Origin: Pseudomonadota bacterium
GTDB lineage: Bacteria; Pseudomonadota; Gammaproteobacteria; Burkholderiales; JABEVD01
Length of the DNA stretch: 64,000 bases
NCBI GenBank assembly: GCA_021848825.1
Contig: JAJZTQ010000001.1
Span: 186,001 to 250,000, forward strand
Reading direction: 5' to 3'
Shown piece after piece: positions 36,396 to 44,742 of this stretch; positions within the stretch are counted from its first letter, which is position 1; every line of letters starts with the position of its first letter. The notes under the pieces were generated by a model. The model was not told where the DNA came from and did not search any database. It was given only the letters and a program-made list of their open reading frames with translations. The translations under genes and the position numbers were made by a program.

Positions 36396-36971
36396 ATGAA
36401 ATCGAACAGGCTGGAGGCATTCAGCGACGGCGTGCTCGCCATCATCATCACCATCATGGTGCTGGAACTCAAGGCGCCGAAAGGGGAGAGCCTGCTCGCC
36501 TTGCAGCCCATGATTCCCGGCTTCCTGAGCTACGTGCTGAGCTTCGTCTACATAGGCATATACTGGAACAACCATCACCACATGCTCCATACGGTGGAAA
36601 AGGTGAGCGGGGCCATGCTCTGGGCGAACCTCCATCTTCTTTTCTGGCTTTCCCTTTTTCCCCTCGCAACGGCATGGATGGGGGAGAATCATTTCGCCAC
36701 CATTCCCGTCGCGCTTTACGGGCTGGTTCTGCTCATGGCCGCGATCTCCTACTGGGTGCTCCAGCGGACGATCATTTCGAGTCAGGGCGAAGATTCGATA
36801 CTGAGGCGGGCGATAGGAAAGGATTACAAGGGCATCTCATCCCCGCTTCTCTACCTCGCCGCCATTCCCCTGTCTTTCCTTTCGCCGTGGATTTCGGAGG
36901 GGATCTATGTCCTCGTCGCATTGCTCTGGCTCGTTCCCGACAAGAGAATAGAAACGATGCTCCGAGACTGA
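36396..36971 (+). CDS. TMEM175/DUF1211-type potassium channel
   Basis: The 191-residue, multi-membrane-segment protein carries the N-terminal RLEAFSDGVLAI motif of bacterial TMEM175 channels, including the FSD core. These channels conduct K+. GGAG at 36385-36388 is 7 bp before ATG 36396. It is divergent from nfeD over 44 bp and ends 3 bp before the convergent hypothetical gene. Confidence 0.88.
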   Translation: MKSNRLEAFSDGVLAIIITIMVLELKAPKGESLLALQPMIPGFLSYVLSFVYIGIYWNNHHHMLHTVEKVSGAMLWANLHLLFWLSLFPLATAWMGENHFATIPVALYGLVLLMAAISYWVLQRTIISSQGEDSILRRAIGKDYKGISSPLLYLAAIPLSFLSPWISEGIYVLVALLWLVPDKRIETMLRD

Positions 36972-36974
36972 AGC

Positions 36975-38120
36975 TCAGCGATGAAGCTGCTCCCTGACGG
37001 AAACGGGCGGTTCTATCGGCATGTATTCCCCGTAGGGATCGCCCGAGTGACCATAGGGACGCCCTTTCCCGGTGTCGAAAATGCCGTCGACCATGTGATA
37101 GGCGGCGATTGCCTGGGCCGTGAAGGGAGATGTGGCAACCAGGAGAGGATCGATGCTGTTCGGGATGGCCTGGGCCGCTGCAGGCGTGGCTGCAGCGCCT
37201 GCCGAAAGCCCTGCAGCCGCTGCCTGCAAATTCTGCGGAGTCGTCGCCGAAGTCCCTGTTGACGTCGTTGCAGGAGTCATTTCTGCCGTTGCAGCCTGGG
37301 GGGCTGATGGCGCAGCGGCAATCGCGACTGAAGCAGCGGCTGTCGCCTGGAATGCGTTGCTCGTAGATGCCTGGGCGGCTGCTGCAAACTGTTCCGCAAC
37401 ACTCAGCTGTTCGCTCGCTGCAAGCGTTGCGAGCTGCTGAGAAGTGGAAAGGGGCGTGATTCCTGCAAACAGGGAGTTTGCCTGACCGGCTGCATTCAAG
37501 GCGATCGACGTGAGCGTTTGTACGGCATTGCCGACGACGGACTGGGCAACCGAAGCGGATTCGCTCGAAGGGATCGTCCCTTGCTGCGCAGGCACAAGGG
37601 CGAGATTCCCGGCGATTCCACCGGCAATCTGGCCGATTGTCTTGTCGGCTTCGGAGAGCAGGGAAAGGGTTCCCGCCCGGTCGCTATTGTACGCGGATTG
37701 GAGCTTGTTGATGTCCACGGTCACGGTGCCTGCCGGATCTTCGGCCACCGGCTCTTGATACTGGATGCCGATCGATTGGAGACTCGCCATCAGAGTCTGG
37801 CCTGAATTCGTCTGCTGGGCATTGAAAGCCTCGGTCAGCATGCTTCCCGGCGACAAGCCGGATGGGTAATAGCCGTTCAGGCCGTAGCCGTACTGCAGCA
37901 GTCCGTTGAACGCATCGGCGAAAGTTTTCGCCTCCGACACGGCAATGGAAAAATTGCCTGTCCCGGAGTTGACGCTCGAAGCCGCATAGAGCGCCTTGGC
38001 TGCCACCGAAAGCGCAACGATGCTCGAAGGGTCATTGGCTGACTGGATCCGTTTGCCATTCGGAAAGACCAATGGAACGGTCGATCCGATTGGAGGCGAC
38101 ATGATGGGAGAGATGTTCAT
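36975..38120 (-). CDS. Ala/Ser/Thr-rich protein of unknown function
   Basis: The 381-residue product has no signal peptide and no membrane segment that I can see. Residues 30-130 contain alternating helical segments that recall flagellar or hook-associated proteins only in composition. Residues 220-310 are low-complexity Ala, Ser and Thr. A short Pro/Gly-rich tail ends the protein. AAGGAC about 10 bp upstream supports ATG 38120. I do not recognise it; the long open frame with normal codon use argues it is real. Confidence 0.6.
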   Translation of the reverse strand: MNISPIMSPPIGSTVPLVFPNGKRIQSANDPSSIVALSVAAKALYAASSVNSGTGNFSIAVSEAKTFADAFNGLLQYGYGLNGYYPSGLSPGSMLTEAFNAQQTNSGQTLMASLQSIGIQYQEPVAEDPAGTVTVDINKLQSAYNSDRAGTLSLLSEADKTIGQIAGGIAGNLALVPAQQGTIPSSESASVAQSVVGNAVQTLTSIALNAAGQANSLFAGITPLSTSQQLATLAASEQLSVAEQFAAAAQASTSNAFQATAAASVAIAAAPSAPQAATAEMTPATTSTGTSATTPQNLQAAAAGLSAGAAATPAAAQAIPNSIDPLLVATSPFTAQAIAAYHMVDGIFDTGKGRPYGHSGDPYGEYMPIEPPVSVREQLHR

Positions 38121-38234
38121 CGCCGGTCGTCCTTGCTGCTCGGGGGAGTCCCCTTGATTCCATTATAGTAGCGCCCCCAGCATTTTCCCGTTATTCGCCA
38201 TGATTCGTATAATGTATATTATGTTAAATAGTAA

Positions 38235-38509
38235 ATGGACAGGCACAAGACAGGCAAACAGGAACAAAAACAACGGGATCAGGAAAGCAGCCCCACCCAG
38301 CAGACCTGTGCGGCGAGATACCCCTCACCTGGGCGGAGGTTTTCGAATGGATCAGAGAGAACGTTGCCAAGATGATCAGGAACAAGGCGCAACCTCTGCT
38401 ACATCCACAAGGTGATCGAGAGAGTGATTATTTCGATGAATACCTCGGGAAATTTGTGGTGACGCGGGCCAGGAAAAGCTCTAAGATAGTTCCAGGTGAG
38501 CTTTGCTGA
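38235..38509 (+). pseudogene. Possible frameshifted small gene
   Basis: From ATG 38235 a frame reads MDRHKTGKQEQKQRDQE and continues to about 38305. A second frame, open from 38228 to the TGA at 38507-38509, reads protein-like sequence after that point (IPLTWAEVFEWIRENV, then SDYFDEYLGKFVV) but has no usable start. Joining them needs a -1 shift near 38305. TATAAT at 38208-38213 could start a transcript. I do not know the family. It could be a decayed gene, a sequencing error or chance. Confidence 0.35.
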
Positions 38510-38581
38510 ACGCTTTGAAAATTAGAACTTTCGGAGATGAATCGCGAGTTTGTTGTAAGGGTGTGCTAAGCATGTCTGGGC

Positions 38582-38587
38582 TATAAT
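38582..38587 (+). promoter_or_regulatory. -10-like element before the TPM gene
   Basis: A perfect TATAAT lies 31 bp before the TPM start codon. No good -35 at 16-18 bp is seen (TTGTAA is 23 bp upstream), so strength is uncertain. The 498-bp gap from 38121 to 38618 otherwise holds only the possible pseudogene. Confidence 0.4.
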
Positions 38588-38618
38588 CGGATTGAACGGA
38601 TCCGTTTCGGAGCATGAG

Positions 38619-39308
38619 ATGAAAAAATACATTGGGGCGATGCTTGTGTCGATGTCCCTTGCGGTGGGCAATGCGTTCGCGCAACTCGCGGTCCCGCCCG
38701 AAGAAGATCGCATCATGGACCTTGCTTCAACCTTGAGCCAGATCCAGATGCAGTCGCTTTACGACAAGATCGACAATCTCGACGAGGTCACAGGCGCCCA
38801 GATCGACATCGTGGTCGTTCCGAGCCTGCAGGGGGAGCGCATTGCCGATTACGCATCCCGTGTGGAGTCCGTCTGGTTCCCGGAGGAAAATGCGATTGAC
38901 AAGCATGTCCTCTTCATCGTCTCTCCGGCCGACAAGAAGGCTTATGTCATCGCAGGCGAAGGGCTTGCCAACGTCATTTCAGCTTCCGACTTCAAGTCCA
39001 TCATTTCGCTCAAGGTGATCCCCCAGCTGAAAACCGGGAAACCGGTAGCCGGGATATCGGATGGCGTGGATGCCATTTCGGCCAAGATAGAGGAAGCGAA
39101 AGTAGACGACATCACCCCGCCCCTGCGCAATGTGCTGATCAAGCCTGCAACGATCGATCAGGCCACCTACTACATCGCGATCATCGCGGGCATCGCCCTG
39201 GTGCTCGCCATTCTGGTCCATCTCGGCAAGAAGATGGATTTCACCGAATATCTGAAGAGCAAGAAGAAGCGCGTCAGGCGGGGAGATCGCCGCCACCCTT
39301 CTTCATGA
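38619..39308 (+). CDS. Exported TPM-domain protein with C-terminal membrane anchor
   Basis: The 229-residue product has a signal peptide (about 1-22, ending AFA), a TPM domain (VVPSLQGERIADYASRV, VLFIVSPADKKAYV) and a C-terminal membrane segment (about 183-203) with a very basic tail. TPM proteins include a chloroplast photosystem repair factor and bacterial membrane proteins of unclear role. GGAG at 38608-38611 supports ATG 38619 over an earlier in-frame ATG at 38592. Its 3' end overlaps rnfH by 35 bp. Confidence 0.85.
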   Translation: MKKYIGAMLVSMSLAVGNAFAQLAVPPEEDRIMDLASTLSQIQMQSLYDKIDNLDEVTGAQIDIVVVPSLQGERIADYASRVESVWFPEENAIDKHVLFIVSPADKKAYVIAGEGLANVISASDFKSIISLKVIPQLKTGKPVAGISDGVDAISAKIEEAKVDDITPPLRNVLIKPATIDQATYYIAIIAGIALVLAILVHLGKKMDFTEYLKSKKKRVRRGDRRHPSS

Positions 39309-39591
39309 CCTTGCCCTCTTCCGCCCGCTTCTTCCTGACTTCCTTGGGATCGGCGATCAGCGGCCTGTAGATTTCTATCCTGTCATTTTCGCGAACGATC
39401 TGGTCGTTCTTGACCAGTCTGCCGAAAATCCCGATCTTGTTTTTCCCGATGTCGATTTCGGGATGCTTTTCCCTGATGCCGGAGCGTTCCACTGCATCGA
39501 TCACGCTTGTTCCAGCGGGTACCTTCACCTGCACGAGCGTCTGCACATCGGGAAGCGCGTAGACGACTTCGACACTGATTTCTTCGGTCAT
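39274..39591 (-). CDS. rnfH: RnfH/RatB-family ubiquitin-like protein
   Basis: The 105-residue protein has the UPF0125 pattern: SVEVVYALPDVQ, PAGTSVIDAVERSG and VGIFG-like KIGIFGRLV, with YRPL near the end. It is encoded next to ratA and smpB in most Beta- and Gammaproteobacteria, as here. It overlaps ratA as ATGA. The charged tail overlaps the convergent TPM gene by 35 bp. Confidence 0.92.
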   Translation of the reverse strand: MTEEISVEVVYALPDVQTLVQVKVPAGTSVIDAVERSGIREKHPEIDIGKNKIGIFGRLVKNDQIVRENDRIEIYRPLIADPKEVRKKRAEEGKVMKKGGGDLPA

Positions 39592-40025
39592 TTCTTGTAT
39601 ACCTTTTCCGCACGCTTCGTGAATGCATCGACGAAGCTGTTTGCGATCATGTTGAATATCGGCCCGACAAGGGTTTCCAGCAACTTGCTGGAAAACTCGT
39701 AATGGAGCCTGAAATCGATCTTGCATGCCGATTCCGCGAGCTCGATGAATCGCCAGCTTCCTTCCAGGATCTCGAAAGGGCCGTCCACGAGCTTCATCTC
39801 GATGAGATTCGGCGCCTGCCTTCGATTTTCTGTGGTGAATGATTTCTTCACGTGATGAAAATCGATCATGACAGTAGCATGGATTACCCCGTCCTCATCC
39901 CTGGACGCAACCGTAGTGCCGCCGCACCAGGGAAGAAAGGATGGGTAGGATTCGATATCGTCAACCAGGGAAAACATCTGGCTGGCTGAATGGTGGACAA
40001 GTACTGTTTTTTCGACTAAAGCCAT
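39588..40025 (-). CDS. ratA: RatA-type ribosome association toxin / START-domain protein
   Basis: The 145-residue protein has the coenzyme-Q-binding START fold signature: [20 protein letters not shown] (N-terminus), [10 protein letters not shown] and the amphipathic end. In E. coli RatA was reported to block 50S/30S joining; related proteins bind ubiquinone (Coq10). The start at ATG 40025 matches the family; longer versions run into smpB. It is divergent from smpB over 48 bp. Confidence 0.9.
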   Translation of the reverse strand: MALVEKTVLVHHSASQMFSLVDDIESYPSFLPWCGGTTVASRDEDGVIHATVMIDFHHVKKSFTTENRRQAPNLIEMKLVDGPFEILEGSWRFIELAESACKIDFRLHYEFSSKLLETLVGPIFNMIANSFVDAFTKRAEKVYKK

Positions 40026-40073
40026 GGCTTGATTGCTGTTAAAATGGCATTTTATCCCATTTTTGCACGATTC

Positions 40074-40517
40074 ATGAGCATCGCCCAGAACAAAAAGGCA
40101 TTCCACGATTATTTCATCGAGGAGAGATTCGAGGCGGGGATCGCCCTCGAGGGTTGGGAAGTCAAGTCGATCCGGGAGGGAAGGGTCAACCTGAAGGAGT
40201 CCTATGTCGTCATCCGGGGGCAGGAGATATTCCTGATCGGATCGCACATCAGCCCTCTCCCCACCGCTTCCACGCATATCCAGCCTGATCCCTTGAGGAC
40301 CAGAAAGCTCCTGCTTCATGCGGAGGAAATCAGGAAGCTGATAGGCAAGGTCGAACGCGCCGGATACACGCTTGTTCCGCTCGACATGCATTACAGCAAG
40401 GGCAGGATAAAGCTCGAAATAGGCCTTGCCAAGGGCAAGAAGCAGTACGACAAGCGGGAAGCCGAAAAGGAGCGGGACTGGGAAAGGGAGAGGCAGCGCC
40501 TGATGCGCTCCAAGTGA
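40074..40517 (+). CDS. smpB: SsrA-binding protein SmpB
   Basis: The 147-residue protein is full-length Smp[33 protein letters not shown] and a basic C-terminal tail. SmpB delivers tmRNA to stalled ribosomes. ATG 40074 matches the family start but has no Shine-Dalgarno; ATGs at 40029 and 40044 are in frame upstream. The short 48-bp gap to ratA must hold both promoters. Confidence 0.96.
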   Translation: MSIAQNKKAFHDYFIEERFEAGIALEGWEVKSIREGRVNLKESYVVIRGQEIFLIGSHISPLPTASTHIQPDPLRTRKLLLHAEEIRKLIGKVERAGYTLVPLDMHYSKGRIKLEIGLAKGKKQYDKREAEKERDWERERQRLMRSK

Positions 40518-40519
40518 AT

Positions 40520-40537
40520 AGGGCGTGTTAACGCCTT
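40520..40537. terminator. Short hairpin between convergent smpB and the response regulator gene
   Basis: AGGGCGT at 40520-40526 pairs with ACGCCTT at 40531-40537 (one G-T wobble) around a GTTA loop. It sits in the 18-bp gap and overlaps the response regulator stop codon. It lacks a T tract. It may work as a weak bidirectional terminator. Confidence 0.45.
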
Positions 40538-41168
40538 AGTCGTTCAGCCCGTTCTGGATTGCGTAAAGGGTCAGCTCCGCGTTGTTCTTGAGCTTCATCT
40601 TGTCCAGGATATGAGTTCGGTGGGTGCTGATGGTCTTCACGCTGAGCGACATCGCATCCGCCACTTCTGAAACCGTCCGGCCCGAACCCAGCATCCTGAA
40701 CACCTGATATTCCCTGTCAGTCAGCCTCTCGTGAGGCTGCTTTTCAAAGTCTATGTCCAGTTCGTTCAGGAGCAGTTCGGCGAGCGTCGGGCTGATGTAT
40801 TTCTTTCCCAGCGCGATGTTCCTGATGGCCTCGACAAGCTCCTCAGGCGCGGATTCCTTGGTCATGTATCCTGATGCGCCCGCTTTCAGCAATCGGACTG
40901 CATACTGATCCTCTGGATACATGCTGAGTATCAGCACCTTGACCGCGCGCTTCTCGCTCATGATCTGCTTCAGGGTGTCCACGCCGTTCCTTCCGGGCAT
41001 GGAAACGTCGAGCAGGACGACATCCCACTCCCCTTCCCTGATCTTCTTGAGGGCCTCCACGCCGTTTTCGGCTTCGCCCGCGACGGTCATGTCCGTCGTT
41101 TCGGCCAGAATCCTCTTGAGGCCCTGCCTGACCAGCGTGTGGTCGTCAGCTATGAGCACCCTGATCAT
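40536..41168 (-). CDS. NarL/UvrY-type response regulator
   Basis: The 210-residue protein has a receiver domain with the phospho-acceptor Asp54 (LLDVSMPG), Asp8/Asp9 and Lys104, and a C-terminal LuxR helix-turn-helix (LTDREYQVFRMLGSGRTVSEVA). Its layout resembles GacA/UvrY. No histidine kinase is adjacent. It overlaps nlpD by 23 bp on the same strand, where rpoS usually sits in other proteobacteria, so it is probably co-transcribed with surE-pcm-nlpD. Confidence 0.92.
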   Translation of the reverse strand: MIRVLIADDHTLVRQGLKRILAETTDMTVAGEAENGVEALKKIREGEWDVVLLDVSMPGRNGVDTLKQIMSEKRAVKVLILSMYPEDQYAVRLLKAGASGYMTKESAPEELVEAIRNIALGKKYISPTLAELLLNELDIDFEKQPHERLTDREYQVFRMLGSGRTVSEVADAMSLSVKTISTHRTHILDKMKLKNNAELTLYAIQNGLND

Positions 41169-42072
41169 GCTGATCTGGTTTCAAGTAATTCATTGGATCG
41201 ACGGGTTTCCCAAAACGCCTGATTTCAAAATGAAGCATGACCTGGTTCGCATCGCTGTTCCCCATTTCGCCGATCTCCTCACCCTTGTTGACTTCCTGCC
41301 CTTCCTTCACGAGAATCTTACTGTTGTGGGCATAGGCACTGAGAAAGGTCTTGTCGTGCTTGATGATGATCAGCTTGCCGTAGCCTCGCAATCCGCTTCC
41401 AGTATAGACGACTTTTCCTGGCGCGCTAGCGACGACGGGTTCACCCATCTTTCCGGCAATGTCTATTCCCTTGAGGTTGGCGGTTTCGCTGAAAGTCGAG
41501 ATGACCTTTCCTTCGGCAGGCCATCCCCAGTCAACCTCGCCCGCCTGCTTCGGAGGCTGCTGAACAGGCGGTACAGGAGCGGCTGCAGGGGCCTGGGCGG
41601 AAGGCTGCAGCGCTTCGAGCGCCTTTTCGGAATAGGGGATTTCGATCGCCAGAGGTTCGCTTTTCAGCATGCCTGATGATGACGAAGGCGTCGGGGAAGC
41701 GAGGCTCTGGCCTGAAACGGGCGTAGCCGATTGCAGCGGAGAAGTGACTTCTCCGGGGGCTGCCATCTGAAGCGGGGCCGTCACCGCAGTTTCAGATGGC
41801 GGCGTGAGCCTCAGCTGACGCCCTGAAACGATCCTGTTGATGTTGGTGATGTTGTTCCATTGGGCAAGCTCACGATAATCGAGGCCGAATTCGAGCGCGA
41901 TGCCGAAAAGGGTATCGCCGTTCTTCACCGTATAGACCTGGGGGCGCCAGTCCTTCCCTATCTGCACATTCCTGGAAACCGGAGGAACTGCGTTTTGCTC
42001 GACTACAGGCGCCCTGTTCGGCTCTGTCGCACAGGCTGCCAGAAAGAGCGAAAAAAGAATTAGCCATTTCAT
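41146..42072 (-). CDS. nlpD: NlpD-type LysM/M23 lipoprotein
   Basis: The 308-residue product has a lipobox with Cys14 (LAAC), a LysM domain (YTVKNGDTLFGIALEFGL), a Pro/Ala-rich linker and a LytM/M23 domain. In the LytM domain the first zinc His is missing (LKGIDIAG instead of HxGxD), as in NlpD, which activates amidase AmiC rather than cutting peptidoglycan itself. It lies 12 bp after pcm. Confidence 0.93.
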   Translation of the reverse strand: MKWLILFSLFLAACATEPNRAPVVEQNAVPPVSRNVQIGKDWRPQVYTVKNGDTLFGIALEFGLDYRELAQWNNITNINRIVSGRQLRLTPPSETAVTAPLQMAAPGEVTSPLQSATPVSGQSLASPTPSSSSGMLKSEPLAIEIPYSEKALEALQPSAQAPAAAPVPPVQQPPKQAGEVDWGWPAEGKVISTFSETANLKGIDIAGKMGEPVVASAPGKVVYTGSGLRGYGKLIIIKHDKTFLSAYAHNSKILVKEGQEVNKGEEIGEMGNSDANQVMLHFEIRRFGKPVDPMNYLKPDQHDQGAHS

Positions 42073-42084
42073 CAGCTTGGATCC

Positions 42085-42750
42085 TCAGTTGATGCCATGA
42101 AGAAGGGGCACGAACTTGACCTCGTCCATGATCGTTTCGACAAAACCTCTTTCGTTGCGCTCGACGACGCAGAGACGCTGCTCCTGTCCGCCCAGCGGCA
42201 AAACCATTCTACCACCCACGGCGAGTTGTTCCAGGAGCGGCTTCGGTATCTGGGCAGCGGCAGCAGCCATGACGATGCCGTCGTAGGGCGATCCATCCCT
42301 GCACCCGAGATTCCCGTCGGCATGCCTCAGCCTGACATTGTGGATCTTGAGCTCCCTGAGCGAATTCCTCGCCTTCGAAAGAAGCGGCGAAATCCGTTCG
42401 ACAGAGTAGACCTCCTTCGCCATTTTGGAAAGGACTGCCGCCTGGTATCCGCAACCTGTTCCGACTTCCAGGACTTTTCCAAGGTCCCCGGATGAATTGA
42501 GCAGTTCGAGCATGCGAGCCACTATCCTGGGGTTGGAAATGGTCTGGCCGAATCCGATGGGCAGCGATACTTCGTCGTAGGCGCGGCTCGCCAGTGCCTC
42601 GTCCACGAATATATGCCTGGGCACCGAATTCATCGCGGCGAGAACGGCTTCGTCCCTTATCCCCTGTTCGCGAAGGCGCTCGACCATCCTGGCGCGAGTG
42701 CGCTGGGAAGTCATGCCTATGCCGTTGTGCCTTTTGATCAGGTCAGCCAT
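42085..42750 (-). CDS. pcm: Protein-L-isoaspartate O-methyltransferase
   Basis: The 221-residue enzyme repairs damaged Asp/Asn residues. It has [16 protein letters not shown] (SAM site), [10 protein letters not shown] and [12 protein letters not shown]. It overlaps surE by 13 bp. GAGGAA lies just before ATG 42750; ATG 42714 would remove 12 residues. The surE-pcm pair is conserved and serves stationary-phase survival. Confidence 0.95.
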   Translation of the reverse strand: MADLIKRHNGIGMTSQRTRARMVERLREQGIRDEAVLAAMNSVPRHIFVDEALASRAYDEVSLPIGFGQTISNPRIVARMLELLNSSGDLGKVLEVGTGCGYQAAVLSKMAKEVYSVERISPLLSKARNSLRELKIHNVRLRHADGNLGCRDGSPYDGIVMAAAAAQIPKPLLEQLAVGGRMVLPLGGQEQRLCVVERNERGFVETIMDEVKFVPLLHGIN

Positions 42751-43478
42751 TTCCTCACGGCATCCATCTGTCCGAAATGGGTGAGATCGATCTGAAGCGG
42801 CGTGATCGAGACATGCTGATGCGCAACGGCATAAAAATCAGTATCTTCGGCGACGTCCTGGGCCGCACCCGCAGCGCCGACCCAGTAGACCGTCTCCCCT
42901 CTCGGGTTCCTCGTCTTCACGACAGGCTCGGCCTTGTGCCTTTTCCCCAGGCGGGTCACCCTGATTCCCTTGAGGTCATCATAGGGAAGATCGGGCACGT
43001 TGACATTGAGGAGCATGGGCCCTGAAGGGCGGTCCTTCGAGCAGCGCTCGACGAGCTGCAACGCGATTTTCGCTGCAGTGTCGAAATGCCCGCCTTCGTG
43101 GCCGACAAGGGAAATTGCAATGGACGGGATGCCGAGCAGGAATCCTTCCGTTGCCGCAGCGACCGTACCCGAATAGATGGTGTCGTCTCCCATGTTGGCG
43201 CCGTGATTGATGCCCGACACCACGATGTCCGGCAGTTCTTCGAGCATGCCTGTCACGGCGAGATGGACGCAATCGGTGGGCGTGCCATTGACGTAATGGA
43301 ATCCGTTGTGCGCGCGCGACAATTTGAGCGGGCGGTCCAATGTGAGCGAATTGCTCGCCCCGCTTCTGTCGCGCTCGGGCGCAACGACAGTGACCTTCCC
43401 GGCCTTCGAAAGCGTTTCGGCAAGGGCTGCGATACCCGGGGAAAAATAACCGTCGTCGTTGCTGATCAGAATGCGCAT
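42738..43478 (-). CDS. surE: 5'/3'-nucleotidase SurE
   Basis: The 246-residue phosphatase has the metal site [22 protein letters not shown] and [18 protein letters not shown], all SurE markers. It dephosphorylates nucleoside monophosphates and short polyphosphates. AGGA before ATG 43478 is suitable. It follows gspF by 51 bp on the same strand, so it may be read from the secretion operon. Confidence 0.96.
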   Translation of the reverse strand: MRILISNDDGYFSPGIAALAETLSKAGKVTVVAPERDRSGASNSLTLDRPLKLSRAHNGFHYVNGTPTDCVHLAVTGMLEELPDIVVSGINHGANMGDDTIYSGTVAAATEGFLLGIPSIAISLVGHEGGHFDTAAKIALQLVERCSKDRPSGPMLLNVNVPDLPYDDLKGIRVTRLGKRHKAEPVVKTRNPRGETVYWVGAAGAAQDVAEDTDFYAVAHQHVSITPLQIDLTHFGQMDAVRKWLT

Positions 43479-43529
43479 GGGGGATCCTGGAATTCCGAGA
43501 TTGTGATGAAAATGGGAGGATAAATCAAG

Positions 43530-44741
43530 CTATCTCACAAGCTGATTCATGTCTATGATGGGCAGCATGATCGCCAGCACGATGAGCAGGACGATTCCCC
43601 CCATCACCACGATCAGGATCGGCTCCATGAGGCCGGTGAGCCATGCCGTCCTGCCCTCCATCTCGGCTTCCTGCTGGCGGCTTGCCCGATCAAGCATGAC
43701 GGCTAGCCTCCCGCTCGCCTCCCCGCTCGATATGAGATGGATCAGGATGGGCGGGAATTTCCTGCTTTTGGCGAGCGCCCGGCTGAGCGCCGCGCCTTCG
43801 CTCACCATCTTCAGCGCATCCTCTATCGATTCCCTGAGAACGAGGTTCTGCACGACCATTGCCCCAGCCTGGAGCGACTTCAGCAAGGGCACGCCGCTTG
43901 CCGAGAGGATCGCCAGCGTGTTGGCGAACCTGGCCGTATCGAGCCCCTTCGTCAGCTTGCCGAAAATCGGCAGATCGAGCAGGAAGCCGTGCCATTTCTT
44001 CTTCAATGAAGGCCTGGAGAGCGCAGCATAGCCTGCCCATATTCCTGCAACAAGCGGCAAAAGGAGGTATGGCCCTGTCTTCCTGAGGAAATCGCTGGAT
44101 GCGATGAGCGCGCGGGTGAGGAACGGAAGCGCCTGATGGCTCTGCCTGAAAACCCCGACGACCTGCGGCACCACGTAAACCAGCAGCCCCGTTATGACGG
44201 CCGTTGCGACCAGGCTGACCGCTGCAGGATAAAGGAAGGCGAGCATCACCTTCTGCCTCAAGGCATGGCGATTCTCGACATAGTCTGCAAGCCTCAGCAT
44301 GACCTCGGCTAGTTCCCCGGATTCCTCGCCCGCATGGACGAGCGCGCGGTATATTTCAGGGAAAACCCTACCGTATTGCGAGAGCGCGTTCGAAAGCGTC
44401 TGCCCGGAAAGCACTTCCGCCCTGACGCCTGCGATGATCTGTCTCGAGTAATCGTCTTCGGATTGCTCGACAAGGGCGTCCAGCGCATTTTCCACGGTCA
44501 GCCCTGCGGACAGAAGGGTGGAGAACTGCCGGGTGAAAAGGCTCAACTGGTTCGAACTGAACCTTCTTCGCCAGGAAAAACCGTTGTCCGAAAGCGCTTC
44601 CTGTGAAACGGGTTCGACAGAGACAGGGAAAAGCGCCCTCTCCCTGAGATGTGACCTCACCTGCCTGGCCGTATCGACTTCGACGACCCCTTTCACGACC
44701 CGCCCTTCCCTGTCCACTGCCTCGTAGCGGAAAGCGGTCAT
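43530..44741 (-). CDS. gspF: Type II secretion inner-membrane platform protein GspF
   Basis: The 403-residue protein starts with FRYEAVDREGRVVKGVVE, typical of GspF, and has two GspF cytoplasmic domains (about 70-190 and 270-390) and three membrane segments (about 170, 220 and 375-398). It anchors the ATPase in the secretion platform. It begins 1 bp after gspE. Confidence 0.95.
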   Translation of the reverse strand: MTAFRYEAVDREGRVVKGVVEVDTARQVRSHLRERALFPVSVEPVSQEALSDNGFSWRRRFSSNQLSLFTRQFSTLLSAGLTVENALDALVEQSEDDYSRQIIAGVRAEVLSGQTLSNALSQYGRVFPEIYRALVHAGEESGELAEVMLRLADYVENRHALRQKVMLAFLYPAAVSLVATAVITGLLVYVVPQVVGVFRQSHQALPFLTRALIASSDFLRKTGPYLLLPLVAGIWAGYAALSRPSLKKKWHGFLLDLPIFGKLTKGLDTARFANTLAILSASGVPLLKSLQAGAMVVQNLVLRESIEDALKMVSEGAALSRALAKSRKFPPILIHLISSGEASGRLAVMLDRASRQQEAEMEGRTAWLTGLMEPILIVVMGGIVLLIVLAIMLPIIDMNQLVR

Positions 44742-44742
44742 G

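Noticed and set aside
38200-38415. 71-codon frame overlapping the possible pseudogene
   Set aside because: It reads a Lys/Arg/Gln-rich sequence with no ribosome site, and the protein-like signal in this region lies in another frame.
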